Shown: positions 1 through 7,366, numbered from the stretch's first letter. The stretch is DNA of 8,761 nt from Planctomycetota bacterium (GCA_024278285.1 JAJRTM010000471.1:1-8761), one strand, 5' to 3'. The notes: generated by a model from the sequence alone, not told the origin. Program-made: numbers and translations.

Positions 1-378
1 CTTGGCAAGGTGATCATCGAAATCGGCCTGCGTTTGAATCAGTCGAATATGCCCCTGTCGTTCCCACAACGTGTAACAGGCGCGCTGTGCATGAGCGGCG
101 GCAAAGGCTCCGATGCGAGTTGTATAATCGATATCGGTCCGTAGATACTGCTGCTTCAACTGAAGCTGCGGCCCACTTCTGGCCAGTAGTGTGACGATAC
201 ACAAAAAGATATTCCCTTTGTGCATTTCCTCAAATGTCAAAACGGCGTTGCCACGATAAGCGACATCGGTCATCGCCGCTTCCCGCTCGTTCAATTCACT
301 CAAACTTTGTGTCAAATCCCGATCATGTGAAGCCGCGTTCCATGCCAAATCCAAGTGGGCGTCAATTAACAGTCTCAT
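1..378 (-). CDS. M19 family membrane dipeptidase (renal-dipeptidase-like), N-terminal part, cut by window edge
   Basis: Translating the minus strand from the ATG at 378 gives 126 codons open to the left edge, beginning MRLLIDAHLDLAWN. The HxD pair (H8, D10) is the first metal-ligand motif of peptidase family M19, zinc dipeptidases that cleave dipeptides, often with one D-residue. The following DRDLTQSLSELNEREA, AAMTDVAYRGNAVLTF and EEMHKGNIFLCIVTLLAR blocks match my memory of the bacterial/planctomycete M19 subgroup. No signal peptide is visible, so the enzyme is probably cytoplasmic. An AAGG about 10 bases upstream of the ATG could be the ribosome binding site. The remaining metal ligands and the C-terminus lie outside the window, so activity cannot be judged. 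The gene is divergent from the DUF1207 gene. An open frame overlapping it at 14-202 is a shadow. Confidence 0.82.
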   Translation of the reverse strand, partial: MRLLIDAHLDLAWNAASHDRDLTQSLSELNEREAAMTDVAYRGNAVLTFEEMHKGNIFLCIVTLLARSGPQLQLKQQYLRTDIDYTTRIGAFAAAHAQRACYTLWERQGHIRLIQTQADFDDHLAK

Positions 379-685
379 TATCGTTTGCCTTAATTTTGGT
401 TCATTGCCAGCGTTACCCATCAGCGACATGTTAATTGTTCGACAACAGCTCTTGCAACCACTGGGAGAAACTCTCGCAAGCCCAATCAGCAGATGCGGTA
501 TTGATTTCGCGAAAACGAGGAGTATTTTTGTAACAATTACACCCAAAACGGGTTCAATTTGTAAGCCTGCTTACTAAATGAGGGTAGATAAGAGCTAATT
601 GAATTCTCTCTAGGTAATTTTGTTGAGATTTGCTACAAATCCTGTCCCTTCACTACCTATTCCCTCCTCTTGGCGGACAGATGCA
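379..685. other. Divergent intergenic region between dipeptidase and DUF1207 genes
   Basis: This 307-bp gap must hold the promoters for both divergent genes. I find no convincing -35/-10 pair and no RNA gene. The only ordered element is the short inverted repeat at 561-574. The DUF1207 frame is open back to a TTG at 620, but residues upstream of 686 look like untranslated leader. Confidence 0.5.
561..574. promoter_or_regulatory. Short perfect inverted repeat, possible operator
   Basis: GTAAGC-CT-GCTTAC has 6-bp perfect arms around a 2-bp centre and is flanked by T- and A-rich bases. It lies 112 bp before the probable DUF1207 start. The size and symmetry suit a dimeric regulator site, but a 6-bp palindrome can arise by chance and no second copy was seen. 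Confidence 0.25.
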
Positions 686-2032
686 ATGGTACGTCCTTTA
701 ATTTATAATCAGTTTTTACGGATGAGTTTAAGCCTCGTCGTTGCTGGCTTTTGCTTTGGTAACCATGTTTTTGCTCAATTGCATCAACCGTTACAGAATC
801 GGACACCTGGGCCGGTTTATCAGAATGCAGCGAGAGCCCCTCGCCCTTATTTCAAGCCGTATCAAAACAGATATCAACAAGATGTTCTGAACAGGCAAGT
901 GCAAAACAGAGTGAGCCCCGTTTCTAATTATCAGCCCGTCAATCAGAATATACGGACAGGACAATTACCGCCGGCTCCTGCTGAATTTTATGCGCCTGAG
1001 CCAACTTTGAAACAGCCAGCCGGAAACGCAATCCCCTCACTTCCCCGCACATTCCCCAATACTGGCGGGCATACATTCGGACCGACTCAAAATTCACCTT
1101 CGCTCGCACCGCAACAGCCAGGCTCTGTTTACAACTCTCCTTACGGCAATGGAGCAGGGCATACCTACTCCATGCCCGAGCAATCATCACCCTACGCAAC
1201 GCAGTCTCAACCTCAAGATGGTCTCGATTGCCTGGAGGAAGAATACAGTAGCGACTGGGGCTGGACGGTGCTTCCTAAAGATATTCTGTACCAATCTTAT
1301 CTGGGAGGTCCACGGGAACCGCGTTTTGGTCAATCGATGGTCTCTCTCAAAGGGACAGGAGCAATCTGGTCTCTGGAAGCTGGGGGAAGAGCCGGCCTGT
1401 TGCGTTACGGCTCCGGACCGGGCGAACCGCTGGAAGGTTGGCAGTTGGATATCTGGGGAGCCGCATTTCCCCGCCTCAATATGAACGAACAGGGAGATCT
1501 TGAAGCAGTCGATTTTCGAGTGGGAATTCCCATCACATGGCGAAAAGGCCCTGTGCAAATGAAATTTGAATGGAGCCATCTCAGTTCTCACGCAGGTGAT
1601 GAATACTTACTGAGAAACCCAGGATTTGTGCGTATCAATTATTTACGAGACGCATTCCTGCTTGGTGGCGGCTATTTCGTTACTCCCGACTTGCGTCTGT
1701 ATGCCGATGCGGAGTACGCCTACAACACCAGTGGTGGATCAGAACCGTGGCACTTTCAATTCGGCTTTGATTATTCGCCAGTCGCTGTTTCAGATTATAA
1801 TTATTATTCTGGACGCCGTGCTCAACCATTCCTTGCGGTCGCTTCAAATATCCGGCAGGAAGTCAACTTTAGTGGAGGAGTTAATGTCGTTGCAGGATTG
1901 CAGTGGCGCAGCGATGAATCGACAAGCCTGTTTCGTATCGGCTTGCAATATTACCAGGGACAATCTTTGCAGTACGAATTCCTGGGCGAATACGAAGAAC
2001 TAATCGGCTTCGGCGTGTGGTACGATTTCTAA
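686..2032 (+). CDS. DUF1207 family protein, exported, probably outer-membrane beta-barrel
   Basis: The 448-residue product from the ATG at 686 starts with a signal peptide: MVRPLIYNQFLR, then a hydrophobic run to about residue 27, with likely cleavage after VFA30. This is why I prefer 686 to the TTG at 620, which would put 22 residues before it; an ATG at 722 is also possible. Residues 31-189 are a low-complexity Q/P/N/Y/S-rich linker. From about residue 190 (DWGWTVLPKDILYQSYLGGPREPRFG) the protein matches the DUF1207 family, known from planctomycetes and some proteobacteria, function unknown. The C-terminal half is rich in alternating aromatic/polar strands (FRVGIPITWRKGPVQMKFEW, LRLYADAEYAYN) and ends GFGVWYDF. 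A terminal Phe is typical of Bam-inserted outer-membrane barrels. Barrel topology is inference. The transposase remnant begins within about 5 bp of the stop codon. Confidence 0.85.
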   Translation: MVRPLIYNQFLRMSLSLVVAGFCFGNHVFAQLHQPLQNRTPGPVYQNAARAPRPYFKPYQNRYQQDVLNRQVQNRVSPVSNYQPVNQNIRTGQLPPAPAEFYAPEPTLKQPAGNAIPSLPRTFPNTGGHTFGPTQNSPSLAPQQPGSVYNSPYGNGAGHTYSMPEQSSPYATQSQPQDGLDCLEEEYSSDWGWTVLPKDILYQSYLGGPREPRFGQSMVSLKGTGAIWSLEAGGRAGLLRYGSGPGEPLEGWQLDIWGAAFPRLNMNEQGDLEAVDFRVGIPITWRKGPVQMKFEWSHLSSHAGDEYLLRNPGFVRINYLRDAFLLGGGYFVTPDLRLYADAEYAYNTSGGSEPWHFQFGFDYSPVAVSDYNYYSGRRAQPFLAVASNIRQEVNFSGGVNVVAGLQWRSDESTSLFRIGLQYYQGQSLQYEFLGEYEELIGFGVWYDF

Positions 2033-2169
2033 GTTCAACTGTCGAACCGTTTTCCCGCGTATAGCCGAGCTGCTTGATTAGCTTCACATTGGCTCCAATG
2101 CGAATCAGAAAATCATGCTTGGCATTGATGATTGACTTCCAGAAATCGTACCCGACGAAGCCCGCATCT

Positions 2170-2208
2170 GCTGGCGCTCGCTGGAATCCGATGGACCGCT
2201 TTTCAAGC
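2170..2208. repeat. 39-bp direct repeat, copy 1 (transposase-derived, left of REP-like pair)
   Basis: All 39 bases (starting gctggcgctcg, ending cttttcaagc) are identical to 2316-2354, offset 146 bp. On the minus strand the repeat encodes LKSGPSDSSERQ of the transposase remnant. It ends 2 bp before the GTAG of the first REP-like hairpin. Both copies share the tgaaa frameshift lesion, so the duplication came after the transposase had begun to decay. Confidence 0.9.
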
Positions 2209-2210
2209 AA

Positions 2211-2231
2211 GTAGGGTACGCTGTGCGTACC
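2211..2231 (+). repeat. REP-like hairpin, GTAG + 17-bp palindrome (type AC), forward copy
   Basis: GTAG at 2211-2214 is followed by GGTACGC-TGT-GCGTACC at 2215-2231, a 7-bp perfect stem with a 3-nt loop. A GTAG tetranucleotide 5' of a palindrome is the defining layout of REP elements mobilised by TnpA_REP/RAYT proteins. It is inverted relative to the copy at 2292-2312. Including one further base, the two form a 22-bp perfect inverted repeat (2211-2232 and 2291-2312). Confidence 0.7.
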
Positions 2232-2291
2232 ACGCGCACAGAGTAATGTAAACTACAAGGCAATGTGTCTCCTCTAACGTGAGTCACAATT

Positions 2292-2312
2292 GGTACGCAC
2301 AGCGTACCCTAC
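2292..2312 (-). repeat. REP-like hairpin, GTAG + 17-bp palindrome (type AC), reverse copy
   Basis: The plus strand reads GGTACGCACAGCGTACC at 2292-2308 followed by CTAC at 2309-2312, the exact reverse complement of 2211-2231. With its partner it makes a convergent pair whose GTAG ends face outward, separated by a spacer of 60 bp. It sits 3 bp before the second 39-bp direct repeat. Confidence 0.7.
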
Positions 2313-2315
2313 GTC

Positions 2316-2354
2316 GCTGGCGCTCGCTGGAATCCGATGGACCGCTTTTCAAGC
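2316..2354. repeat. 39-bp direct repeat, copy 2 (right of REP-like pair)
   Basis: Identical to 2170-2208. This copy is continuous with the upstream part of the transposase remnant (the GTGLPWA piece), so it is likely the original location. The left copy is joined to the downstream ADAGFVG piece. Confidence 0.9.
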
Positions 2355-2711
2355 CCAGGGCAAACCGGTGCCGACGTGCCATAATAATGTCAACCAGATT
2401 TGCGAGGTTGCTGTTTTCTTTTCGATAGATTCTGCCGATTGTTTCTTTGCTTTTCTTCGCTTTAACTTTTTTACGTTCCTGTTTTTTCTTGGCTAAATAC
2501 GCCTGTTGATTCGATTCTGTTCGCGGAACTTCAACACGAGATCTATCGACAGCACAGACAAAATAGCATTGGGGCAGGTACTTACCACCCAAAAACACAA
2601 ACAATTTCCAACGAACTAAGCTGGAAATACGTAATGATTTAGTTGGAATTGAGTAGTAAAGCCAAAGAGACGAATCGGACCTGTCAATCCTGAAACGGCA
2701 GAACGTCTTTG

Positions 2712-2729
2712 CTTGCAACAGGTTGCAAG
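2712..2729. repeat. 8-bp-arm perfect palindrome between the transposase remnant and the protease gene
   Basis: CTTGCAAC-AG-GTTGCAAG has 8-bp perfect arms and a 2-bp centre. It lies near where the N-terminus of the transposase would be and about 250 bp before the protease start. It could be a regulator binding site or part of an IS end; the sequence does not decide. No T-run follows on either strand, so a terminator is unlikely. Confidence 0.4.
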
Positions 2730-2964
2730 TTCTCGTCCAACTGCATATTGCCCCATTTCATTCAATACGTTACTATTGATGCAAGATAGGAGGATCAGGG
2801 AAGATAATGGTGGTTCAGCGTTTGAGCTATCAGCGGCTTCGCTTGTCGATCTTACTTGATTAGTCAGAAGTTTTCGTGGCTTTCAAGTCGATATGCTGTC
2901 ATCAAAGCACTATGGAAAGTGCGACCTCGATTCCTTTCCCTCCGTTAATCTCGTCAGAGTAATT

Positions 2965-5121
2965 ATGTCATCTCAAAAACAAAGCACTTGGGAATCGCTC
3001 ATGAAGTCACCTACTTTTCGCCGAATCGCTGCCTTGTCTCTGTTGGGTGTTTGTCTGATTGTGACCACAATCGGTGCCCAACAGTTTAATGCAGATATAA
3101 GTAATGATGGCAAAACAGCACGCCTGGTTTGCAAAATGATCGAACGATATCACATCGGTCATTCACGTGTGAACGATGAAATTTCATCGCGATTATTTGA
3201 TCGATTTATCAAAGATCTCGACCCGAATAAACTTTATTTTATCGAGTCGGATATCAAAAGTTTGAATGTGATGCGCAAAAAGTTAGATGACAATCTAAAA
3301 AACGGCAATGTGCAATTTGCTCAGGATGTTTTCAGCTTGTACCTTAAAACGATGGTCAGGCAGACGGCGTTGGCCCAGAAATTAATCGAACAGAAACAGG
3401 ACTTCACCATCGATGAAGAAATGGTGACAGATGCAGACGATCTTCCCTGGGCAAAAACTCAGGATGAGTTGAATGAACGCTGGCGGAAGCGAATTAAATA
3501 TGAATTGCTCGATTTGAAACTGGGAGAAGAAGGGAAAGATCTGGAAAAAGCTCACGAAAAATTACATCGCCGTTATCGAACGATCTCCAGTAATTTGCGT
3601 TTAACCGATGAGCATGAAATTACGGAAATGTACCTCACGGCGCTGGCTCGCAGTTTTGACCCGCATTCCAGTTACATGTCTCCCAGAACGCTTGAAGATT
3701 TTCAGATTAACATGCGACTTTCTCTAGATGGAATCGGTGCTCAGCTTCGTTACGACGATGGTTTTACCGTCGTTGCAGAAATTGTTCCCGGCGGAGCCGC
3801 TGATACCGATGGACGCCTTGAACCGGGGGACAAAATTGTTGCTGTGGGACAAGAAACGGGGGACTTCGTTGATATCGTCGAGATGAAATTGAAAAATGTT
3901 GTTCAACTCATTCGCGGAAAAAGAGGCACAACCGTTCGCCTGAAAGTTAAAAAAGCAGACAGTGACGATCAAGAAATGTATGCGATGGTTCGTCAGAAAA
4001 TTGAATTGAAGCAGTCGGAAGTCAAAGGGGAAATTATTAACGGTACGGACGCCGACGTTCAGCAACGAACCGGACGCCCCGTGAAAATTGGTATCATTAA
4101 AATCCCTTCTTTCTACCGAGATTTTGAAGGCGCACAACGCGGCATTCCTGATTTCAAAAGTACCGAAAAAGATGTCCGAAAAGTCCTGGCTAATTTTGAA
4201 TCTCAAGGTGGTGTCGATGCTGTTGTGATCGACCTGCGCAACAACGGCGGCGGCGCTCTAAGCGAAGCGATTGGCGTTTCCGGCTTGTTCATTAAAAAAG
4301 GATCGGTCGTGCAAGTGAAAGAGCTTGATGGAACAATTCGTTCGCACCGAGACGAAAACCCGGATGTTGCTTACGCGGGTCCGTTGGTCGTGATCTGCAA
4401 TCGGCTTTCTGCTTCTGCTTCTGAAATTTTTGCAGCAGTCATTAAAGATTACAATCGTGGTATCATCGTAGGAGATACAACAACACATGGTAAAGGAACC
4501 GTACAGAATGTGATGCCGGTTTCTGATCCCGGCCTTGGTGGTCGCTTGCAGTTATTCCGCAGACGAGAAGATTTAGGAGCCTTGAAATTAACTATCCAGC
4601 AGTTCTACCGCGTTAACGGCGACAGTACCCAAAACCGCGGTGTTCGCTCAGACGTCGTTCTGCCTTCACGAATCGATCACATGGACCTGGGAGAATCGTT
4701 CCTCGATAACGCGCTTCCATTCGACAGTATTCCTGAAGCCAATGATACCTACAATGTCGCCATGACAAGCGGACCGGTGATCAATCGCCTGAAGCAGGAT
4801 AGCGAAAAACGTATCTCTGCCAGTGAAAATTTCAAAAAAGTGAAGAAGCAGATTGATCGTTACGTCAAGCGAAAAAGTCGTAAGTCAGTCAGTTTGAATG
4901 AAAATGTTCTTGGCAAACAACGTAAAATTGAAGAAGAAGAACTGGAAGCACTCTTTCCGGAATTAAAGAAAAAGAAGGCTAAAGAGAAAGACAAAGACAA
5001 AAAGAAGAAAAAAGAGAAAAAAGAGATCTTTCCCAAAGGTTTCTATAACGACGAAGTTCTGCACATTACCGCAGATTACGCGACACTGCTCAAACAAGCG
5101 AAAGTTGTCCAGGGAAGATAG
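2965..5121 (+). CDS. prc: Carboxy-terminal processing protease, Prc/tail-specific type (family S41A)
   Basis: The product is 718 residues from the ATG at 2965. ATGs at 2893 and 3001 are in frame; none has a strong ribosome site, and starting at 3001 gives the most compact signal peptide ([21 protein letters not shown]). After this signal/anchor come an N-terminal Prc domain (about 48-245, with [15 protein letters not shown] and [13 protein letters not shown]), a PDZ domain (about 250-328, [20 protein letters not shown]), the S41 catalytic core (about 373-522, [11 protein letters not shown]) and a C-terminal DUF3340-like tail. The catalytic Ser-Lys dyad is S484 (middle Ser of SASASE) and K510 (HGKGTVQ). 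Family members degrade or trim periplasmic proteins from the C-terminus and affect cell-wall hydrolase turnover. Residues 668-687 are a K/E/D run with 14 Lys in 20. The length fits E. coli Prc (about 680 aa). A strong terminator follows, so the gene ends its own transcription unit. Confidence 0.92.
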   Translation: MSSQKQSTWESLMKSPTFRRIAALSLLGVCLIVTTIGAQQFNADISNDGKTARLVCKMIERYHIGHSRVNDEISSRLFDRFIKDLDPNKLYFIESDIKSLNVMRKKLDDNLKNGNVQFAQDVFSLYLKTMVRQTALAQKLIEQKQDFTIDEEMVTDADDLPWAKTQDELNERWRKRIKYELLDLKLGEEGKDLEKAHEKLHRRYRTISSNLRLTDEHEITEMYLTALARSFDPHSSYMSPRTLEDFQINMRLSLDGIGAQLRYDDGFTVVAEIVPGGAADTDGRLEPGDKIVAVGQETGDFVDIVEMKLKNVVQLIRGKRGTTVRLKVKKADSDDQEMYAMVRQKIELKQSEVKGEIINGTDADVQQRTGRPVKIGIIKIPSFYRDFEGAQRGIPDFKSTEKDVRKVLANFESQGGVDAVVIDLRNNGGGALSEAIGVSGLFIKKGSVVQVKELDGTIRSHRDENPDVAYAGPLVVICNRLSASASEIFAAVIKDYNRGIIVGDTTTHGKGTVQNVMPVSDPGLGGRLQLFRRREDLGALKLTIQQFYRVNGDSTQNRGVRSDVVLPSRIDHMDLGESFLDNALPFDSIPEANDTYNVAMTSGPVINRLKQDSEKRISASENFKKVKKQIDRYVKRKSRKSVSLNENVLGKQRKIEEEELEALFPELKKKKAKEKDKDKKKKKEKKEIFPKGFYNDEVLHITADYATLLKQAKVVQGR

Positions 5122-5143
5122 TTCCTGTCACGACCCATTAATT

Positions 5144-5178
5144 AACGCAGCCTCTTTTCAGAGGCTGCGTTTGTTTTT
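5144..5178 (+). terminator. Intrinsic terminator after the protease gene
   Basis: A 12-bp perfect stem, AACGCAGCCTCT (5144-5155) with AGAGGCTGCGTT (5160-5171), closes a TTTC loop and is followed by TGTTTTT. It lies 22 bp after the protease stop and about 30 bp before the ABC gene, separating the two transcription units. Confidence 0.93.
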
Positions 5179-5208
5179 GAAACACCTTTTATAGAATCAA
5201 TCTTGTTA

Positions 5209-6189
5209 ATGCCCGCTGTGATAGAAGTTTCTGACCTCTCAAAACAATACCGTGTTTATCGCAAACATGAAGGACTGGTTGCATCGATTCGCAATCTGTT
5301 TCATCGGGAATTCACGAAAGTGGACGCCGTGAAGCAGGTCAGCTTTCAAATTGAAGAAGGAGAGATTGTTGGGTTTCTGGGACCAAACGGTGCAGGAAAA
5401 ACAACCACACTGAAACTGCTTTCCGGCTTGATTTATCCCACTTCTGGTCACGCAACAGTCTTGGGACATATTCCCTGGAAAAGAGAGAACGCCTACCGCA
5501 GAAACTTTTCACTTGTGATGGGGCAAAAAAATCAGCTTTGGTGGGACATTCCTGCTCAGGAGTCGTTTCGGCTGCATCAGGCAATTTACAAAATTCCGGA
5601 TCAGGAATTTGAACGCCGCCTTGATGAACTGGTTTCTCTTCTGGAAGTTGGCAAACTGATTCGCCAACCGGTACGCGAACTTTCTCTGGGAGAGCGAATG
5701 CGGATGGAGTTGATTGCCTCCTTGCTGCACAATCCTCGTGTTCTTTTTCTGGACGAACCAACGATCGGACTGGATGTGGTCAGCCAGAAACGCGTTCAAG
5801 AATTCTTGAAGCATTATCAGCAGCAGGAACAAATCACTGTTGTACTGACAAGTCATTACATGAGAGATGTCGAGTCGCTTTGCAAACGAGTCATTGTGAT
5901 TAACGATGGCGAAATCCGACACGATGGCAGTTTAAGCGAAATCGTGGATCGTTTCAGCACACACAAAGTGATCTCTCTTATTTTCCACAACGGCGACATC
6001 CCCAGCGATCTTCAGAAATATGGAAAACTTCTTGAAGCCGATCCCCCCGCTGTGAAGTTGAGCGTTGAACGAGATAAAGTCTCCAATGTTCTTGGCTCGT
6101 TGCTTTCTCGCTATCAGGTTGATGACCTGACCGTCCACGAACGCCCGTTGGAAGATGTCTTCGCCGATCTGTTTGATACTCACAAATAG
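5209..6189 (+). CDS. ABC-2 type exporter, ATP-binding protein (COG4586-like), without adjacent permease
   Basis: The product is 326 residues from the ATG at 5209; a TTG at 5203 only adds two residues. It has a complete nucleotide-binding domain: Walker [10 protein letters not shown] (58-66), Q-loop around Q106 ([10 protein letters not shown]), signature LSLGERM (158-164), Walker B LFLDEP (179-184), D-loop GLD and switch H216. The N-terminal [22 protein letters not shown] stretch and the [27 protein letters not shown] block typify the ABC-2 subgroup normally encoded beside two six-helix permeases. The tail after about 250 is the usual C-terminal extension ending LEDVFADLF. It should power export from the cytoplasm; the substrate is unknown. 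No permease gene follows: the next gene is a convergent hydrolase, and upstream is the protease terminator. No clear ribosome site precedes the ATG. Confidence 0.92.
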   Translation: MPAVIEVSDLSKQYRVYRKHEGLVASIRNLFHREFTKVDAVKQVSFQIEEGEIVGFLGPNGAGKTTTLKLLSGLIYPTSGHATVLGHIPWKRENAYRRNFSLVMGQKNQLWWDIPAQESFRLHQAIYKIPDQEFERRLDELVSLLEVGKLIRQPVRELSLGERMRMELIASLLHNPRVLFLDEPTIGLDVVSQKRVQEFLKHYQQQEQITVVLTSHYMRDVESLCKRVIVINDGEIRHDGSLSEIVDRFSTHKVISLIFHNGDIPSDLQKYGKLLEADPPAVKLSVERDKVSNVLGSLLSRYQVDDLTVHERPLEDVFADLFDTHK

Positions 6190-6255
6190 TTTTTCACATT
6201 TCTGAAATGCTGCGCAACAGTGGCTAGATATTTTAATCGATTTGGGTTGCATCTT

Positions 6256-6286
6256 GTGCCTCAGGGCACCCAACCACTAAAGTGGT
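6256..6286. repeat. Twin small hairpins in the convergent intergenic region
   Basis: Two perfect hairpins lie 3 bp apart: GTGCC-TCAG-GGCAC (6256-6269) and ACCACT-AA-AGTGGT (6273-6286). They sit between the converging ABC and hydrolase genes. They might act as a weak bidirectional terminator (TGCCTTTGTTGT follows on the plus strand) or be one copy of a dispersed palindromic repeat. No second copy was seen in the window. Confidence 0.4.
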
Positions 6287-6304
6287 CGGACTGCCTTTGT
6301 TGTC

Positions 6305-6382
6305 GGCGACTACGGTTTTGATAACCAGCCAAGTGAAACCAAAAAGGTGTCCATTTTGGAAACGGTATCCAGATAGTCCTCT
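6305..6382. repeat. Direct repeat, copy 1: identical 3' ends of the two hydrolase genes
   Basis: 6305-6372 is identical over 68 bases to 7362-7429 (offset 1057). With one mismatch (6373 a versus 7430 g) the match runs to 6382/7439. It covers the last 22 or so codons, the stop and 5 bp beyond it. It is part of both coding regions, not a separate element. Confidence 0.95.
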
Positions 6383-7215
6383 TTATTTACCGAAGGCTTA
6401 AAAAAACCATGCGGTCTGCCCGCGTAAGAAAAAACCTCACAACGATTATGGTGCTGCCTCATGATTTTCTGAAAACGTTCCACATTTTCATAAGGGAGAT
6501 AGATATCAGCAGTACCTTGAAAAATAACCGTTGCAGGAGTCTGATCGTTAATGTAGTGGATTGGAGAAAGCTCTCTACTTCTGTCTCCCAGCCGTTTCTG
6601 GCCTGCTTTCCAGCCAGTTAGCGTTGTATCCAGCACCGGGTTAAACAGGAACATCGCGTCAGGAGTCGAGCGAATTTTGCCGTTCTCCTGTTTTGCATCC
6701 AGCCCTGAAATTAAAGAAGTGCTTGCTGCGACATGTCCTCCGGCAGACCAACCTCCCACGGCAATGCGATTCAGATCAATATTCCACTGAACCGCATGCT
6801 CTCGAACCCAGCGAACCGCAGACTTTCCATCTTCAATACATTCAACCGGAGTTGTTTTGTGTTTGTTCTTCACTCGATATTCAGCAGAAAACGCGACCAT
6901 CCCACGACCCGCCAGATACCTGCAGTGTGGATAAAACTGAGAAGGCATCCCAGAGTTCCAGCCACCTCCAAAGAAAAATATGATCGCGGATCGCGGTTTA
7001 TCAGGCTTCTCGTTTTCAGGCAGGAAGACATGAAGTTTCAAATCACCTTGTGGAGTAGACTTAAAAATAATCAACTTGTCAGGGAGATGTCGCTGCAAAA
7101 GATTCCGTGCTTCTTGCTCAGCCAAGGCGGGAACGCTCATTACCAAAACCATTACAAAAACGTGAACTATCCGACAAAACTGATTTCCAGGTAGATTTAT
7201 AAATTGGCAACTCAT
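6310..7215 (-). CDS. Secreted alpha/beta hydrolase (esterase-like), downstream paralogue
   Basis: This 301-residue protein has an N-terminal signal peptide (hydrophobic IVHVFVMVLVMSVPALA, cleavage near A32). The fold is shown by the oxyanion-type motif FFFGGGW (80-86), the nucleophile elbow GWSAG with S157, an acid D237 in GTADIYLPY, and H269 in GRPHGFF, a complete Ser-Asp-His triad. Length and order fit the BD-FAE/acetyl-esterase-like hydrolases common in planctomycetes, which deacylate polysaccharides or small esters outside the cytoplasm; the substrate is unknown. The usual HGGG histidine is Phe here and in its paralogue. The start is supported by AGAGGTA at 7221-7227, 5 bases before the ATG. 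It lies 151 bp after its paralogue on the same strand and shares 178 of 241 aligned residues without gaps. Overlapping plus-strand frames are shadows. Confidence 0.9.
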   Translation of the reverse strand: MSCQFINLPGNQFCRIVHVFVMVLVMSVPALAEQEARNLLQRHLPDKLIIFKSTPQGDLKLHVFLPENEKPDKPRSAIIFFFGGGWNSGMPSQFYPHCRYLAGRGMVAFSAEYRVKNKHKTTPVECIEDGKSAVRWVREHAVQWNIDLNRIAVGGWSAGGHVAASTSLISGLDAKQENGKIRSTPDAMFLFNPVLDTTLTGWKAGQKRLGDRSRELSPIHYINDQTPATVIFQGTADIYLPYENVERFQKIMRQHHNRCEVFSYAGRPHGFFKPSVNKEDYLDTVSKMDTFLVSLGWLSKP

Positions 7216-7366
7216 ATTACTACCTCTGATCTATTGTCTCTTTCCACCGATACTTCCAGTCCCGGCACGACACCTTATAGCAGTATCACTGACTGCATAA
7301 TGCGGAGGGCAGTTAACTTCTCAAAAGAAATGTAAATCAGAAAACAACAGAGTCCTTTTGAGGCGA
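7216..7366. other. Spacer between the tandem hydrolase genes
   Basis: The 151 bp contain the downstream hydrolase's ribosome site (tacctct at 7221-7227, minus strand). I see no convincing terminator or promoter, so the two hydrolases may be cotranscribed. Confidence 0.45.

Larger units (their letters stand above)
2037..2610 (-). pseudogene. IS4-family (DDE) transposase remnant, frameshifted, internally interrupted and truncated
   Basis: Read right to left on the minus strand, three pieces in different frames line up with IS4-family transposases. Piece 1 is WKLFVFLGG...AVDRSRVEVPRTESNQQAY plus a Lys-rich linker (about 2610-2410), with the first catalytic Asp in VDRSR. Piece 2, in a shifted frame, is QIWLTLLWHVGTGLPWA (2402-2352). 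Piece 3 is SGPSDSSERQ, present twice, once in each 39-bp repeat, followed by ADAGFVGYDFWKSIINAKH...LGYTRENGSTV (2171-2037), which carries the second Asp (DAGF). A missing G turns the expected tggaaa into tgaaa, creating a stop and a frameshift. Roughly 20 codons usually found between SSER and ADAGF are absent. The C-terminal catalytic Glu (YREK) region is lost, as homology stops beside the DUF1207 stop codon. The element is dead. Family assignment is from remembered motifs; the frameshifts and interruption are directly visible. Confidence 0.75.
2033..2892. other. Gene-poor region: decayed IS4 transposase plus REP-like repeat insertion, then leader of the protease gene
   Basis: No intact gene is supported in these 860 bp. 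About 2037-2610 is a broken transposase read on the minus strand, interrupted at 2170-2354 by a repeat module. From 2611 to 2892 I see only further unconvincing transposase-frame traces, one strong palindrome (2712-2729) and the leader of the protease gene. Open frames at 2105-2287, 2284-2718 (minus) and 2290-2496 (plus) are fragments or shadows of the remnant. Confidence 0.6.

Noticed and set aside
379..619. tRNA or small RNA in the divergent gap
   Set aside because: No cloverleaf, T-loop consensus or terminator-like hairpin with a T-run was found.
620..685. Upstream TTG start for the DUF1207 protein
   Set aside because: It would place 22 residues before a good signal peptide; the ATG at 686 gives a normal one.
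1881..2210. 109-codon minus-strand open frame
   Set aside because: The N-terminal half is the transposase ADAGFVGYDFW piece; the rest runs antisense through the end of the DUF1207 gene.
2284..2718. 144-codon minus-strand open frame as an intact small Lys-rich protein
   Set aside because: Its pieces match IS4 transposase motifs interrupted by frame changes, and its C-terminus reads into the 39-bp repeat and the REP-like hairpin. It is a remnant, not a gene.
2777..2815. Sigma-70-like promoter (TTGATG ... GATAAT) before the protease gene
   Set aside because: Spacing is about 21 bp, too long for a confident call, and AT-rich sequence gives such matches by chance.
3724..4206. 160-codon minus-strand open frame inside the protease gene
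   Set aside because: It is antisense to the PDZ and S41 core; composition shadow only.
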